A DNA stretch of 64,000 nt from an uncultured bacterium. Lineage in GTDB: Bacteria; Pseudomonadota; Gammaproteobacteria; Burkholderiales; Burkholderiaceae_C. The notes under the pieces were generated by a model. It was given only the letters and a program-made list of their open reading frames with translations. It was not told the DNA's origin and ran no database searches. Of this stretch, positions 1 to 8,034 are shown piece by piece (the first letter of the stretch is position 1; each line of letters opens with the position of its first letter). The position numbers and the translations under genes are program-made. Location: assembly GCA_903928495.1 (NCBI GenBank), contig CAIYQZ010000055.1:1-64000 (forward strand), in the 5' to 3' direction.

Positions 1-1795
1 CTGTATCGCGTGCTTCGGTGGTGGCCATTTCGGCGCGCAGCCTTGCAGCCACGAGTTCGGAGGTGCGTTCGTCGACCAAGCCCTCCAGCTCTTGGCGGTG
101 GCGCTCGAGTTCGCGCTCATTGGCCTTGAGCTGGGTGATGTCGCGCCAGATGCCCACCACCAGCAGGCGGTTGGCCAGCACCACGCGGTTGGCCGTCACA
201 GATACATCGATCAGTGAACCGTCTTTGCGGCGGTGTTGGTTCTCGAAAACGATCGCCTGACCCGGCTGTATGGACTGCACTGCCTGACGCAATTCTTCCA
301 AAGCCATGTTGCCTTGTATGCCAGCCAGCCCGAGTTGCAGGTACTCCTCTTCGGTGTAACCCAGCAACTCAGCACCAGCACGGTTGACTTGCACAAAGCC
401 CAATGTGGCGGGGTCGATGACGTCAATGGCATCGGCCGCCTGCGTGACGATGGCTGCCATGAGCGTCTGGCTGTCGAGGTAAGCTTCTTCGGCAGCGCGT
501 TTGGCGGTGATGTCGCGCGCCACGCCCAACACACCCAGCATCGATCCGTCGGCGTTGTAAATGGGCGCCTTGATGGTTTCCACCAGCTCGCGGTGGCCGT
601 CAGCGACAAAGGTCAGCCACTCTTCGTTGACCGTGGGTTTGCCCGCCTGCATGGCGCGGAGGTCGTTTTCGCGGAAAAAGTCTGCCTGCTCGGGAAACAG
701 ATCTGCATCGGTGCGACCCAGCAAGCTGGCCTCGTCCATGCCCGCCAGTTGCTCAAACCGGGGGTTGCATTGCAGGTAGCTTCCATCGGGTGCTTTCAGC
801 CACACCAGATCGGGCAAGCCCTGGATCAAGGTCTTGAGGAAGTGGCGCTCGTTGCGCAGTGCTTCCTGGGCCTTTTTGCGTGACCGCACCGAATGGTCAA
901 ACGCGAGCACCGCATGCGCCATGTCGCGCACCAGGGCCACGGGTTCGCGGGTCAACCGTTGCAGCGCTTCACGCTGCGGGTCTTCCAGAAGTGCTGAGCC
1001 CGTGGCCAGCGGTGTACCGGACTGGGTGTCAATGTCGTCAAAGTCGGTCTGGGCAGCGGGTGAGCCCGTGCGGCCGGCCAGTTGCCCCATGGCCAACGCC
1101 ACGCGACCCAGGCTGCCCGTGAGCCAGTAGGTGGCCAGCAGCCACAGCGCACTCATCAGCACCAAGATGCTGATGCCGGTGGCCAGGGTGGTGCGCAAAT
1201 GCTCTTGCCGCTGAATGGACATCTGGTTCAGCCGTTCGGTGGTCTCGGCCGTGATGGCCACCGCCAGCGCCTGGGTGTGCTCAGCAAAGGCCATGTATTC
1301 GTCAAGCGACTGGCGGGAATACCGTTGCGCCAGTGAGGGCTGTATGGCGACGATGTCGGTGGCCATCAGCAAGAACTTGCGGTAGGCCTGGAACACGTCC
1401 ATTGAGTGGGCCAGATCGTTCTGGGCACCGCCGCCCATTTCAGTGCCCTGGTTTCGCAGCCAGGCTTCGGTGGGGCCGTGTTGGGACAGTCGCTCGACCA
1501 CCTGTGTGTGGAACAGGTAGGCCTGCGCTTCGCTCAGCTGCTTTTTCTCAGCCAGCGAGAGCATTTCGCGCAATTTGCCGTGCGTCTGCAGCATGTCGGT
1601 GCCCAGTGCGGTGAGGCGGCTGATGGTCGTCAGTTGACGCTCGATGGACTGCTGTGTGGCTGACTGACGGGCTTCGATTTGCCTGAATGAATGCAGGCTG
1701 TAGGCGGCCAACCCGCCTTCCAGCAACAGCGTGGGAACGAAAAACAGCAGCATCAGGGTGATGCGGCTTTTCAGGGCGTAGGCAGGCAGGGACAT
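1..1795 (-). CDS. Membrane PAS-domain sensor protein, probably a histidine kinase (3' end outside window)
   Basis: The frame opens at an ATG at 1795 and stays open to the window edge, giving about 598 residues without a stop. A first membrane helix lies near residues 5-30, followed by about 165 periplasmic residues and a second helix near 200-225. Two PAS domains follow (about 310-430 and 440-555; the first has the motif DLVWLKAPDG). After them comes a coiled coil of the form ERELERHRQELEG, which usually precedes a HisKA domain. The kinase or GGDEF output lies outside the window, so kinase is inferred. It is the last visible gene of a minus-strand run with the phosphatase and the REC-HD-GYP regulator, a plausible partner. 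Confidence 0.8.
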   Translation of the reverse strand, partial: MSLPAYALKSRITLMLLFFVPTLLLEGGLAAYSLHSFRQIEARQSATQQSIERQLTTISRLTALGTDMLQTHGKLREMLSLAEKKQLSEAQAYLFHTQVVERLSQHGPTEAWLRNQGTEMGGGAQNDLAHSMDVFQAYRKFLLMATDIVAIQPSLAQRYSRQSLDEYMAFAEHTQALAVAITAETTERLNQMSIQRQEHLRTTLATGISILVLMSALWLLATYWLTGSLGRVALAMGQLAGRTGSPAAQTDFDDIDTQSGTPLATGSALLEDPQREALQRLTREPVALVRDMAHAVLAFDHSVRSRKKAQEALRNERHFLKTLIQGLPDLVWLKAPDGSYLQCNPRFEQLAGMDEASLLGRTDADLFPEQADFFRENDLRAMQAGKPTVNEEWLTFVADGHRELVETIKAPIYNADGSMLGVLGVARDITAKRAAEEAYLDSQTLMAAIVTQAADAIDVIDPATLGFVQVNRAGAELLGYTEEEYLQLGLAGIQGNMALEELRQAVQSIQPGQAIVFENQHRRKDGSLIDVSVTANRVVLANRLLVVGIWRDITQLKANERELERHRQELEGLVDERTSELVAARLRAEMATTEARDT

Positions 1796-1861
1796 GGCAA
1801 TGGTGAAAAGTGACCTCGACCGGTGGCCGGTGCGCAGCGCGTGGCGATGGGATGAGCTGCG

Positions 1862-2608
1862 TCAGCGCAGCAGGCGGGCCCACATGTCGGGGTGGATGCT
1901 GGCCAGGTACGTGAAGCGGTTGTCACCCTCCGGCTGCAACACCACCACGGTGCCTTCCGGCTTGACGAAATAGCCGATCAGGTCGGCCATGTTGGGTGCG
2001 TGCGCCACCTGCACGCGGTTGGTGCCCTTGGCCACAGGGGCCGACAACAGCGCGCGGGTCTGGGCCAGGATGGGGGCTTTTTGCGCCGCAGTGAGGTGCG
2101 CCGTGTACATCAACAGCGGGTTGGTTTTGACTTTTGCACCAAACGCCAGTTGGGCGGTCTCGCGCGTGCGGCACAGCGGGCTGGCGTGTACCTCGCCCAC
2201 GGGAATGCGCGCACGCCGAATGGCCTCACCCACCTGCTTGGCCACTGCGCGGCCTTGTGCATTCAACGGGCGCTGGGTGCTGCAATCGGACAGGTCCAGC
2301 TGGGGTTGGTCAGGTATGTCGTTGTTGGTGTTGCCATGCCGCATGTACAGCACGTAGCCACCTTTGCGCAGTTGGGCAAGCAAGGGTGGCATGGCCTTGA
2401 TTTCGGCAAATTCAACCACTTGCGGCGTGGCACCAACACCCCCCGACGCTGCACTGCCAGCCGGCAAGGCCCCCTGGCCAGGGGTCGACTGGCCCATGGC
2501 TGCGGTGGCAGCCACACAAGCGCACGCGCCCCAGACCAGGCGCCACCAAGGGGTCAATCGGCCTGCGGAGTGTCTGGCAGTGGGCTGAGAGGTGGGTTGG
2601 CTTGACAT
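1862..2608 (-). CDS. Exported histidine phosphatase family protein
   Basis: A 248-residue protein with the RHG phosphohistidine motif of the phosphoglycerate mutase-like superfamily (LYMRHGNTNND, near residue 90). It also has the second-half pattern SPLCRTRETA that carries the active-site arginine. Residues 20-40 form a hydrophobic signal sequence ending near AAMGQ, so it probably acts in the periplasm on a small phosphate ester; the substrate cannot be told. The ATG at 2608 overlaps the 3' end of the REC-HD-GYP gene by 55 bp in another frame. That is a long overlap and a later start is possible, but the signal sequence supports an early one. It sits between a response regulator and a sensor gene. 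Confidence 0.8.
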   Translation of the reverse strand: MSSQPTSQPTARHSAGRLTPWWRLVWGACACVAATAAMGQSTPGQGALPAGSAASGGVGATPQVVEFAEIKAMPPLLAQLRKGGYVLYMRHGNTNNDIPDQPQLDLSDCSTQRPLNAQGRAVAKQVGEAIRRARIPVGEVHASPLCRTRETAQLAFGAKVKTNPLLMYTAHLTAAQKAPILAQTRALLSAPVAKGTNRVQVAHAPNMADLIGYFVKPEGTVVVLQPEGDNRFTYLASIHPDMWARLLR

Positions 2609-3879
2609 GGTGTTGTGTCGCTGGTGGGCAGCGCAAAAGGCAGCAGGTGTCGGGCCGGGTCATCGGCGAAGCTGTGCGCAATCTGGATGAACTCGTTGCG
2701 GATGGCAAAGTACGCGTCGACCACGTCGGGGTCGAAATGTGTGCCCCGCCCTTCGCACAGGATGCGCTCGGCTGATTCAAGCGTGAACGCGGCCTTGTAA
2801 TGGCGGCGGCAGGTGAGTGCATCGAACACGTCGGCCAGCGCCATGAGGCGCGCCGCCACCGGAATGGCTTCTCCCGAAAGCCCCTGCGGGTAGCCGGTGC
2901 CATCCCAGCGTTCGTGGTGGCTGCGGGCCACCTGCTGGGCCACTGCCAGAAACGCCAGCGACGGTTCGTCGGTGGCCTGGTGGGTGCCGGGGTCGCGGGC
3001 TTGCACCACCCTGGCAATGGCTTCTTGCAAGGCATCCGCGCCTATCTGGGCGTGGGTTTTCATGATCTCGAACTCTTGCGGCGTGAGCTTGCCGGGCTTG
3101 AGCAAGATCTGGTCGGGTATCCCAACCTTGCCGATGTCGTGCAGGGGTGCAGCCTTGGCAATGAGACTGCCCAGGGGCTCCTGCAAAGCATCAGCAAAAC
3201 GCGGGTGGGTGGCCAACTGGCGCACCAGTGCTGCCACGTATTCCTGTGTGCGTGTGAGGTGGTTGCCTGTTTCGTTGTCACGTTTTTCGGCCAGCAGCGC
3301 CAGGGCGTTGACGCTCACGTCTTTGATGAGTTCGTTCTCACGCATGCGGCGGGCCACCTCGCGCTCCAGGTGGCCGTTCTGGTCTTTGAGCCAGTCGCGT
3401 GCCCGTTTGAGTTCAAGCTGGGTGTTCACCCGGGCCAGCAGGATGGCAGGGCGGATGGGCTTGGCAACATAGTCCACGGCACCGAGCTGCAAGCCGCGGG
3501 TCTCGTCGTCGTCGGCATCCATGGCGGTGACAAAAATCACCGGTATGTCGCGCAACGCAGGGTCGGCCTGCAGGTGGTTGATCACCGCGTAGCCGTCCAT
3601 GCCGGGCATCATGATGTCGAGCAGGATGATGTCTGGCCGCGGCTCTGAGGCCGCTGCAGCCAGAGCCCTGGCGCCGGAGTTGGCCACGCGCACCCGACAG
3701 GTTGGGCTGAGCAGTTCGCCCAATACGGTGAGGTTGGCGGGTGTGTCGTCCACCACCAGAACGGTGGGCATGTGTGCGGGTGCCAGTGGCTGCATGTCGC
3801 CATTGTTGGGCCGTTGGGCCGTTGGCGGTTGACGCTGGTCAAACAGATGGATGCGGCTTGCGATTGAGTTTTGATGCAT
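2554..3879 (-). CDS. Response regulator with REC and HD-GYP domains (c-di-GMP phosphodiesterase)
   Basis: The N-terminal receiver domain has VLVVDD, the phospho-acceptor Asp near residue 88 (LLDIMMPGMDG) and the lysine in YVAKPIRP. The C-terminal domain has HDIGKVGIPD near residue 247 and HHERWDGTGYP, the HD and GYP signatures of c-di-GMP phosphodiesterases. The variable loop ALADVFDALT is also intact. The ATG at 3879 is preceded by GGTGGAAG at suitable spacing; an upstream TTG and inner ATGs at 3795 and 3771 are alternatives. Known members linearise c-di-GMP when phosphorylated. A sensor gene two positions downstream in the same direction is a candidate partner. Confidence 0.9.
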   Translation of the reverse strand: MHQNSIASRIHLFDQRQPPTAQRPNNGDMQPLAPAHMPTVLVVDDTPANLTVLGELLSPTCRVRVANSGARALAAAASEPRPDIILLDIMMPGMDGYAVINHLQADPALRDIPVIFVTAMDADDDETRGLQLGAVDYVAKPIRPAILLARVNTQLELKRARDWLKDQNGHLEREVARRMRENELIKDVSVNALALLAEKRDNETGNHLTRTQEYVAALVRQLATHPRFADALQEPLGSLIAKAAPLHDIGKVGIPDQILLKPGKLTPQEFEIMKTHAQIGADALQEAIARVVQARDPGTHQATDEPSLAFLAVAQQVARSHHERWDGTGYPQGLSGEAIPVAARLMALADVFDALTCRRHYKAAFTLESAERILCEGRGTHFDPDVVDAYFAIRNEFIQIAHSFADDPARHLLPFALPTSDTTPCQANPPLSPLPDTPQAD

Positions 3880-3940
3880 TTTGTGCTTCCACCGCTTGAC
3901 TGTGTTGAGTTTGTTGCTATGCAATAAAACTTACAGTGCT

Positions 3941-5230
3941 TTATCTGTCGCCGGGTGGGTTGCTGTTCTGGGCTTGCACTTGGCGCAGCTTGTCTTTTTT
4001 GCTGGGGCGCTTGCCTTTGACGCCGCCATTGGGGTCCAGCCCCCTGGGGGCTGACGGGGGAACCACGCACTTCGGCACACCGGTGTCATCGGCCTCGGGC
4101 TCAAAGCCGCGCACCACCTCACGCTTGAGTTGCAGGCCGTGGCGCTTTTCAATCAGGCGCAGGTGGTCTTCGGTGTCGGGGCACACAAAGCTCACGGCCA
4201 AACCGCTGGCCCCGGCGCGCCCCGTGCGGCCCATGCGGTGGGTGTGGTCGTCGGCGCTGCGGGGCAGGTCGTAGTTCACCACCACGGGCAGGTCGGTGAT
4301 GTCCAGGCCGCGCGCGGCCAGGTCGGTGGCCACCACCGCGCGCACCCGGCTGAGCTTGAAATCGGCAAGCACCTGGGTGCGTTTACCTTGGCTCAAGCCT
4401 CCGTGAAACGGCTCGGCACTGATGCGCGCCTTGCGCAGCTTTTCAGACACGATGTCGGCCGCGTGTTGTGTGGCCACAAACACCAGCACCCGTTTCCAGT
4501 GTTCGGTGTCGATCAGGTGGCGCAGCAACTGTGTGCGGTGGCGCGTGTCCACGCTGATGGCCAGTTGCTCGATGTCGGGCGCGGCCTCTGCCACCGGGGC
4601 CACGTCGATGCGCACGGGCTCGCGCAGCAAGCCGTCGGCCAGGGCCTGCACCGCCGGGGCGAAGGTGGCAGAAAACAGCAGGTTTTGCCGCCGCGCGGGC
4701 AGCAGTTGCGCAATGCGCGCCCATTCGTCGGCAAAGCCGGTGTCCAGCAGTCGGTCGGCTTCGTCCAGCACCAGCGTGTGCACGCTGTCCAGCCGCAGGG
4801 CGTTGTGGTCCAACAGGTCCAGCAGGCGGCCGGGGGTGGCCACCACCACGTCGGTGCCTCCGCGCAAGCCGAGCATTTGCGGGTTGATGGACACGCCGCC
4901 AAACACCACCGTCACGCGCAGGCCCACGGGCAGGCGGTTGGCCACGTCGCGCAGGGTGGTGCCTACCTGCACCGCCAGCTCTCGCGTGGGCACCAGCACC
5001 AGGGCGCGGGCGGCCTTGGGTGTGGGTGTGGGGGTTTCCAGCAGGCGCTGCAGCAAGGGCAGGGCAAACGCAGCCGTTTTGCCTGAGCCAGTGGGGGCGC
5101 AGGCCAGCACGTCGTGGCCCGCCAGCACGGCTGGAATGGCCTGGGCCTGCACGGGGGTGGGCTGTTGGTAGCCTTTGGCGGCCATGGCCGCAAGCACGTC
5201 GGGCCGCAGGCCGGTGGAGGTAAATGGCAT
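3941..5230 (-). CDS. DEAD-box ATP-dependent RNA helicase, RhlE type
   Basis: A 429-residue helicase core with a Q-motif (PTPVQAQAIP), Walker A (APTGSGKT), PTRELAVQ, TPGRLLD, DEAD (VLDEADRLLD), SAT (LFSATF) and the C-terminal motifs ARGLDI and HRMGRTGRAG. All are intact, so an active ATP-dependent RNA unwinding enzyme is expected, acting in ribosome assembly or RNA turnover as in the RhlE/DbpA group. The tail is short, lysine rich and followed at once by the stop. The ATG at 5230 matches the usual start of the family (MPF). An ATG at 5275 preceded by GGGGTGA is an alternative that adds 15 residues and would bring the gene within 10 bp of the divergent DUF6172 gene. Confidence 0.93.
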   Translation of the reverse strand: MPFTSTGLRPDVLAAMAAKGYQQPTPVQAQAIPAVLAGHDVLACAPTGSGKTAAFALPLLQRLLETPTPTPKAARALVLVPTRELAVQVGTTLRDVANRLPVGLRVTVVFGGVSINPQMLGLRGGTDVVVATPGRLLDLLDHNALRLDSVHTLVLDEADRLLDTGFADEWARIAQLLPARRQNLLFSATFAPAVQALADGLLREPVRIDVAPVAEAAPDIEQLAISVDTRHRTQLLRHLIDTEHWKRVLVFVATQHAADIVSEKLRKARISAEPFHGGLSQGKRTQVLADFKLSRVRAVVATDLAARGLDITDLPVVVNYDLPRSADDHTHRMGRTGRAGASGLAVSFVCPDTEDHLRLIEKRHGLQLKREVVRGFEPEADDTGVPKCVVPPSAPRGLDPNGGVKGKRPSKKDKLRQVQAQNSNPPGDR

Positions 5231-5284
5231 GGATGTAGCCGTTGGGGTAAGGGCAGCCAGTGTACGCACACCCATAATCACCCC

Positions 5285-5614
5285 ATGCGAAAAACCTACC
5301 CCCTGCGCCCCGAAGGCAAACACCCCGACCGCGTGCTGGACGCCGTGAAGCACGACATCCGCAAATACCAAAAGCGCGAACGTCGCGTGCCCCTGCCCGC
5401 AGGGATTGATTTTTGGGACTTTGACTGCCGCTTTGGCCCCAGCAAAGAAGCCGCCGAAACGCTGCACCCCGGTGCATTGATGGCGGCTTTGGACGCCCTG
5501 GCCCAGGCCGGTGGCGACACGGCGTATGTGGAGCTGCTGGCCAAACCCGGCCACCGCAATGCCCGGGCAACAGACGCCAGCGCTCCCGGCCCCGACGAAG
5601 AGCCGCAAGCATGA
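5285..5614 (+). CDS. DUF6172 family protein
   Basis: A 109-residue basic protein opening MRKTYPL, followed by EGKHPDRVLDAVKHDIRK and then FWDFDCRFG, which I recognise as the DUF6172 pattern of unknown function. It has no signal peptide or membrane segment. Its TGA stop overlaps the start of the esterase gene (ATGA at 5611-5614), so the two are probably translated together. Upstream, CCCATAATC places a possible -10 hexamer (5273-5278) only about 7 nt before the ATG, so the message may be leaderless. No Shine-Dalgarno sequence is visible. Confidence 0.8.
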   Translation: MRKTYPLRPEGKHPDRVLDAVKHDIRKYQKRERRVPLPAGIDFWDFDCRFGPSKEAAETLHPGALMAALDALAQAGGDTAYVELLAKPGHRNARATDASAPGPDEEPQA

Positions 5615-6306
5615 CAGCCCTGCTGGATTGCATCGAACTCATCACGGGCCCCAACCCGCAGGCCCAGCCTGTGGCCAGTGTTGTGGTGTTGCATGGCTTG
5701 GGTGCGGACGGCAATGACTTTGTGCCCATCGCCCAGGAGCTGGACTTGTCAGCCGTGGGCCCCGTGCGCTTTGTGTTCCCCAATGCGCCGGTGCGCCCCG
5801 TGACGATCAATGGCGGCTACGTGATGCGCGCCTGGTACGACATCTACCCGCCGAGCACCCAGCCCAATGTGCCGCGCAGGGAAGATGACGCGGGGCTGCG
5901 CCAGTCGCAAGCCCAGGTGCAAGCGTTGCTGGACCGCGAAGTGGCGCGAGGCGTGACATCTGAGCGCACGGTGCTGATGGGGTTTTCTCAAGGCTGCGCC
6001 ATGAGCCTGCTGGCGGGCCTTCGCGCACCGCAGCGCCTGGCGGGCATCGTGGGTCTGTCGGGCTATTTGCCGCTGCCGCATACCACGGCAGCTGAACGCA
6101 GCGAGGCCAATGTCCGCACCCCGGTGTGTCTGGCCCACGGCAGTCACGACAGCGTGGTAGTGCCCAGCCGGGGTGAGGCAGCACGGGACGCGTTGCTGGC
6201 GCTAGGCCAGCCCGTGCAATGGCACACCTATGCCATGGAACACTCGGTGTGCGCCGACGAGGTGGCTGACCTGAACGACTGGCTGCTGCGAGTGCTGGCA
6301 GCCTGA
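5611..6306 (+). CDS. Carboxylesterase / phospholipase, alpha/beta hydrolase
   Basis: A 231-residue alpha/beta hydrolase of the small carboxylesterase/thioesterase family (PF02230 type). It begins its core with VVVLHGLGADGNDF, has the nucleophile elbow GFSQGCAMS (Ser in GxSxG), the acid in HGSHDSVVVPSRG, and a C-terminal His in YAMEHSVCADE. The catalytic triad therefore looks complete. It has no signal peptide, so it acts in the cytoplasm on short acyl esters; the physiological substrate is unknown. It is translationally coupled to the DUF6172 gene by an ATGA overlap. Confidence 0.88.
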   Translation: MTALLDCIELITGPNPQAQPVASVVVLHGLGADGNDFVPIAQELDLSAVGPVRFVFPNAPVRPVTINGGYVMRAWYDIYPPSTQPNVPRREDDAGLRQSQAQVQALLDREVARGVTSERTVLMGFSQGCAMSLLAGLRAPQRLAGIVGLSGYLPLPHTTAAERSEANVRTPVCLAHGSHDSVVVPSRGEAARDALLALGQPVQWHTYAMEHSVCADEVADLNDWLLRVLAA

Positions 6307-6313
6307 GCGGTGC

Positions 6314-7015
6314 TCACATTCCCAATGACTTGAGCAGGTCGTCCGTGTCGTTGCCAGCGGCGGGCGCTGGGACCATGGGCGCACTGTCGGCGGCTTCGCG
6401 GGCCTGCTCCATCAGTTCATCGGGTTCGAGTTCGGCCTGAGGCACGAAGTCGTACAGGCGGATGAACTCGGTGCGGTCAATCGCCAGCTCCAGATAGAAG
6501 ATGTGGTTGCGTGCCGTGTAGAACGTCACGCGGCGCGACTCGGGCTTGTCGAGGTTGGCGTCCACGCTCAGCACCACTTGTTTGTTCAGTACCAGCATCT
6601 TGGGCTGGTTCTGCGTGATCTGGGTTTGCAGCTCGCGGCGCACCTTGCTGGTGAAGTCGCCCAGCACCTGGTTCATCAGCTCGCCCATGACGTTGGCCAC
6701 TTCGTCAGACGTGTGCGAATGTGCCAACTCGTCTTTGGGCATGCCCATGCTGACCATGTAGCTCTCGTAGATTTCCATGGCTGACGCGGCCGAGAAATTG
6801 ATCACCACCAACCCCGAAAACCCGCCGTCAAACAGCACAAAACACCCGATGTCGGGCTTGAGGCAGGTTTTTGAAATGCGCTGCACCATGCCAGAGTAAT
6901 GGATCTGGCTTTGCGTGGCCACGTTCAGCACCTTGGTGACCGAGTTGCACAGGCTCATCAAGATGTCTTCGGTGCCGTACACCACCGTGCCGGTGTTTGT
7001 GTCTTGGGTGGTCAT
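6314..7015 (-). CDS. DUF3334 family protein, CheX-like
   Basis: A 233-residue soluble protein matching the DUF3334 pattern (GTEDILMSLCNSVTKV, CFVLFDGGFSGLVVIN, ANVMGELMNQVLGDF). The central ExxN-like helix resembles the catalytic helix of CheX/CheC chemotaxis phosphatases. That resemblance suggests, but does not prove, a role in dephosphorylating a response regulator. The C-terminus carries an acidic, alanine-rich tail. No chemotaxis gene lies beside it; it is convergent with the esterase gene (7 bp apart) and divergent from the SDR operon. Confidence 0.8.
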   Translation of the reverse strand: MTTQDTNTGTVVYGTEDILMSLCNSVTKVLNVATQSQIHYSGMVQRISKTCLKPDIGCFVLFDGGFSGLVVINFSAASAMEIYESYMVSMGMPKDELAHSHTSDEVANVMGELMNQVLGDFTSKVRRELQTQITQNQPKMLVLNKQVVLSVDANLDKPESRRVTFYTARNHIFYLELAIDRTEFIRLYDFVPQAELEPDELMEQAREAADSAPMVPAPAAGNDTDDLLKSLGM

Positions 7016-7104
7016 GGGGTATGTCGTCCTGTGAATTGTTCAGATGCGCGCACAGCATAGCCCACGCCACTGCGCAACTGTTTTCCTGTGTATCAATGTC
7101 AGCC

Positions 7105-7123
7105 AAGTTGACGGTGTCAACTT
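7105..7123. promoter_or_regulatory. Palindromic operator 1 at the SDR/TetR promoter
   Basis: Perfect inverted repeat: AAGTTGAC, 3-bp centre GGT, GTCAACTT. It covers the -35 hexamer TTGACG. The same core (GTTGAC-N3-GTCAAC) recurs 30 bp downstream. The probable ligand is the TetR-family protein encoded two genes on, because TetR proteins usually bind such short palindromes at their own operon. Confidence 0.7.
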
Positions 7124-7136
7124 GTTGCGATAGCAT
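7108..7136 (+). promoter_or_regulatory. Sigma70-type promoter of the SDR-TetR-patatin operon
   Basis: TTGACG at 7108-7113, a 17-bp spacer, and TAGCAT at 7131-7136. The -35 matches the consensus at 5 of 6 positions and the -10 at 4 of 6. Transcription would begin near 7143, inside operator 2, about 26 nt before the SDR start codon. Overlap by both operators predicts steric repression. Confidence 0.55.
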
Positions 7137-7151
7137 GTTGACGCCGTCAAC
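7137..7151. promoter_or_regulatory. Palindromic operator 2 at the SDR/TetR promoter
   Basis: Inverted repeat GTTGAC, GCC, GTCAAC. Its centre lies 30 bp from the centre of operator 1, close to three helical turns, so two dimers could sit on one DNA face. It lies immediately 3' of the -10 element and covers the expected transcription start. Confidence 0.65.
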
Positions 7152-7168
7152 TACCACGCCCTTTTGCC

Positions 7169-7981
7169 ATGGACGATCCCACCGTGAATCACTCGCCCAG
7201 TCCTTTTGTTCAGCAGTACGGGCCGTGGGCCTTGGTCACCGGTGCGTCCGACGGCATTGGCCGTGCCATGGCACACGAGGCTGCACGGCGTGGGCTCAAC
7301 GTGGTGCTGGTGGCCCGCAGGCAGCCCGAACTGGAGCGCCTGGCGGCCGAGCTGGCGCAGGCCAACGGGGTGTTGACCCGCGTGGTGTCGGTCGACCTGG
7401 GCACAGCCGAGGGGGTGTCCTCGGTGCACCAGCAAACCGCCGGTCTGGACGTAGGACTGGTGGTGTGCGCGGCGGGCTTTGGCACGGCAGGCCCGTTTCT
7501 GGCCAACGCGCTGGAGACCGAACTCAACATGCTGCAGGTGAATTGCGCGGCACTCACGGCCACCAGTTGGACGCTGGGGCAGCGGCTGGTGGCGCGCGGC
7601 CGGGGTGGGCTGGTGCTGCTGAGTTCGCTGGTGGCATTTCAGGGTGTGGCGCGCTCCGCACACTACGCGGCCACCAAGGCCTTTGTGCAGACCCTGGCCG
7701 AGGGGTTGCAGCAGGAATGGGCCTCTTCAGGTGTGCAGGTGCTGGCAGTGGCCCCTGGCCCCGTAGGCACCGGGTTTGCCCAGCGCGCCGGCATGGTCAT
7801 GGGCCAGACCGACACGCCCGGTGTGGTGGCCCGCCAGAGCCTGGATGCACTGCCCGGCGGCGGTACCCTGCGCCCGGGAACGCTGGGCAAGGTACTGGGC
7901 TACAGCCTGGCATGCGCGCCGCGCTGGGCGCGTGTACGCATCCTGGGCCAGGTGATGCGCGGCATGACACGCCGCCCGTAA
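7169..7981 (+). CDS. SDR family NAD(P)-dependent oxidoreductase
   Basis: A 270-residue short-chain dehydrogenase/reductase with the nucleotide-binding motif TGASDGIG (about residues 25-32), then VVCAAGFG in place of NNAG, a serine in LLSSLV and the catalytic YAATK near residue 166. All catalytic residues are present, so an oxidoreductase acting on a hydroxyl or keto group is expected; the substrate is not evident. The C-terminus is basic and hydrophobic and may touch the membrane. The start codon has no clear ribosome binding site. It is first in an operon with the TetR and patatin genes, so it may be the target of the TetR regulator. Confidence 0.88.
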   Translation: MDDPTVNHSPSPFVQQYGPWALVTGASDGIGRAMAHEAARRGLNVVLVARRQPELERLAAELAQANGVLTRVVSVDLGTAEGVSSVHQQTAGLDVGLVVCAAGFGTAGPFLANALETELNMLQVNCAALTATSWTLGQRLVARGRGGLVLLSSLVAFQGVARSAHYAATKAFVQTLAEGLQQEWASSGVQVLAVAPGPVGTGFAQRAGMVMGQTDTPGVVARQSLDALPGGGTLRPGTLGKVLGYSLACAPRWARVRILGQVMRGMTRRP

Positions 7982-8034
7982 ACCCTGCCAAACTGAACCC
8001 CGTGAAACCCGAACCGTTGCCCTTCCAACCACAG

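Noticed and set aside
3905-3945. Possible tenth copy of the dispersed repeat
   Set aside because: Only TTGCTATGCAATA and a GCTTT segment resemble the family; too diverged to support.
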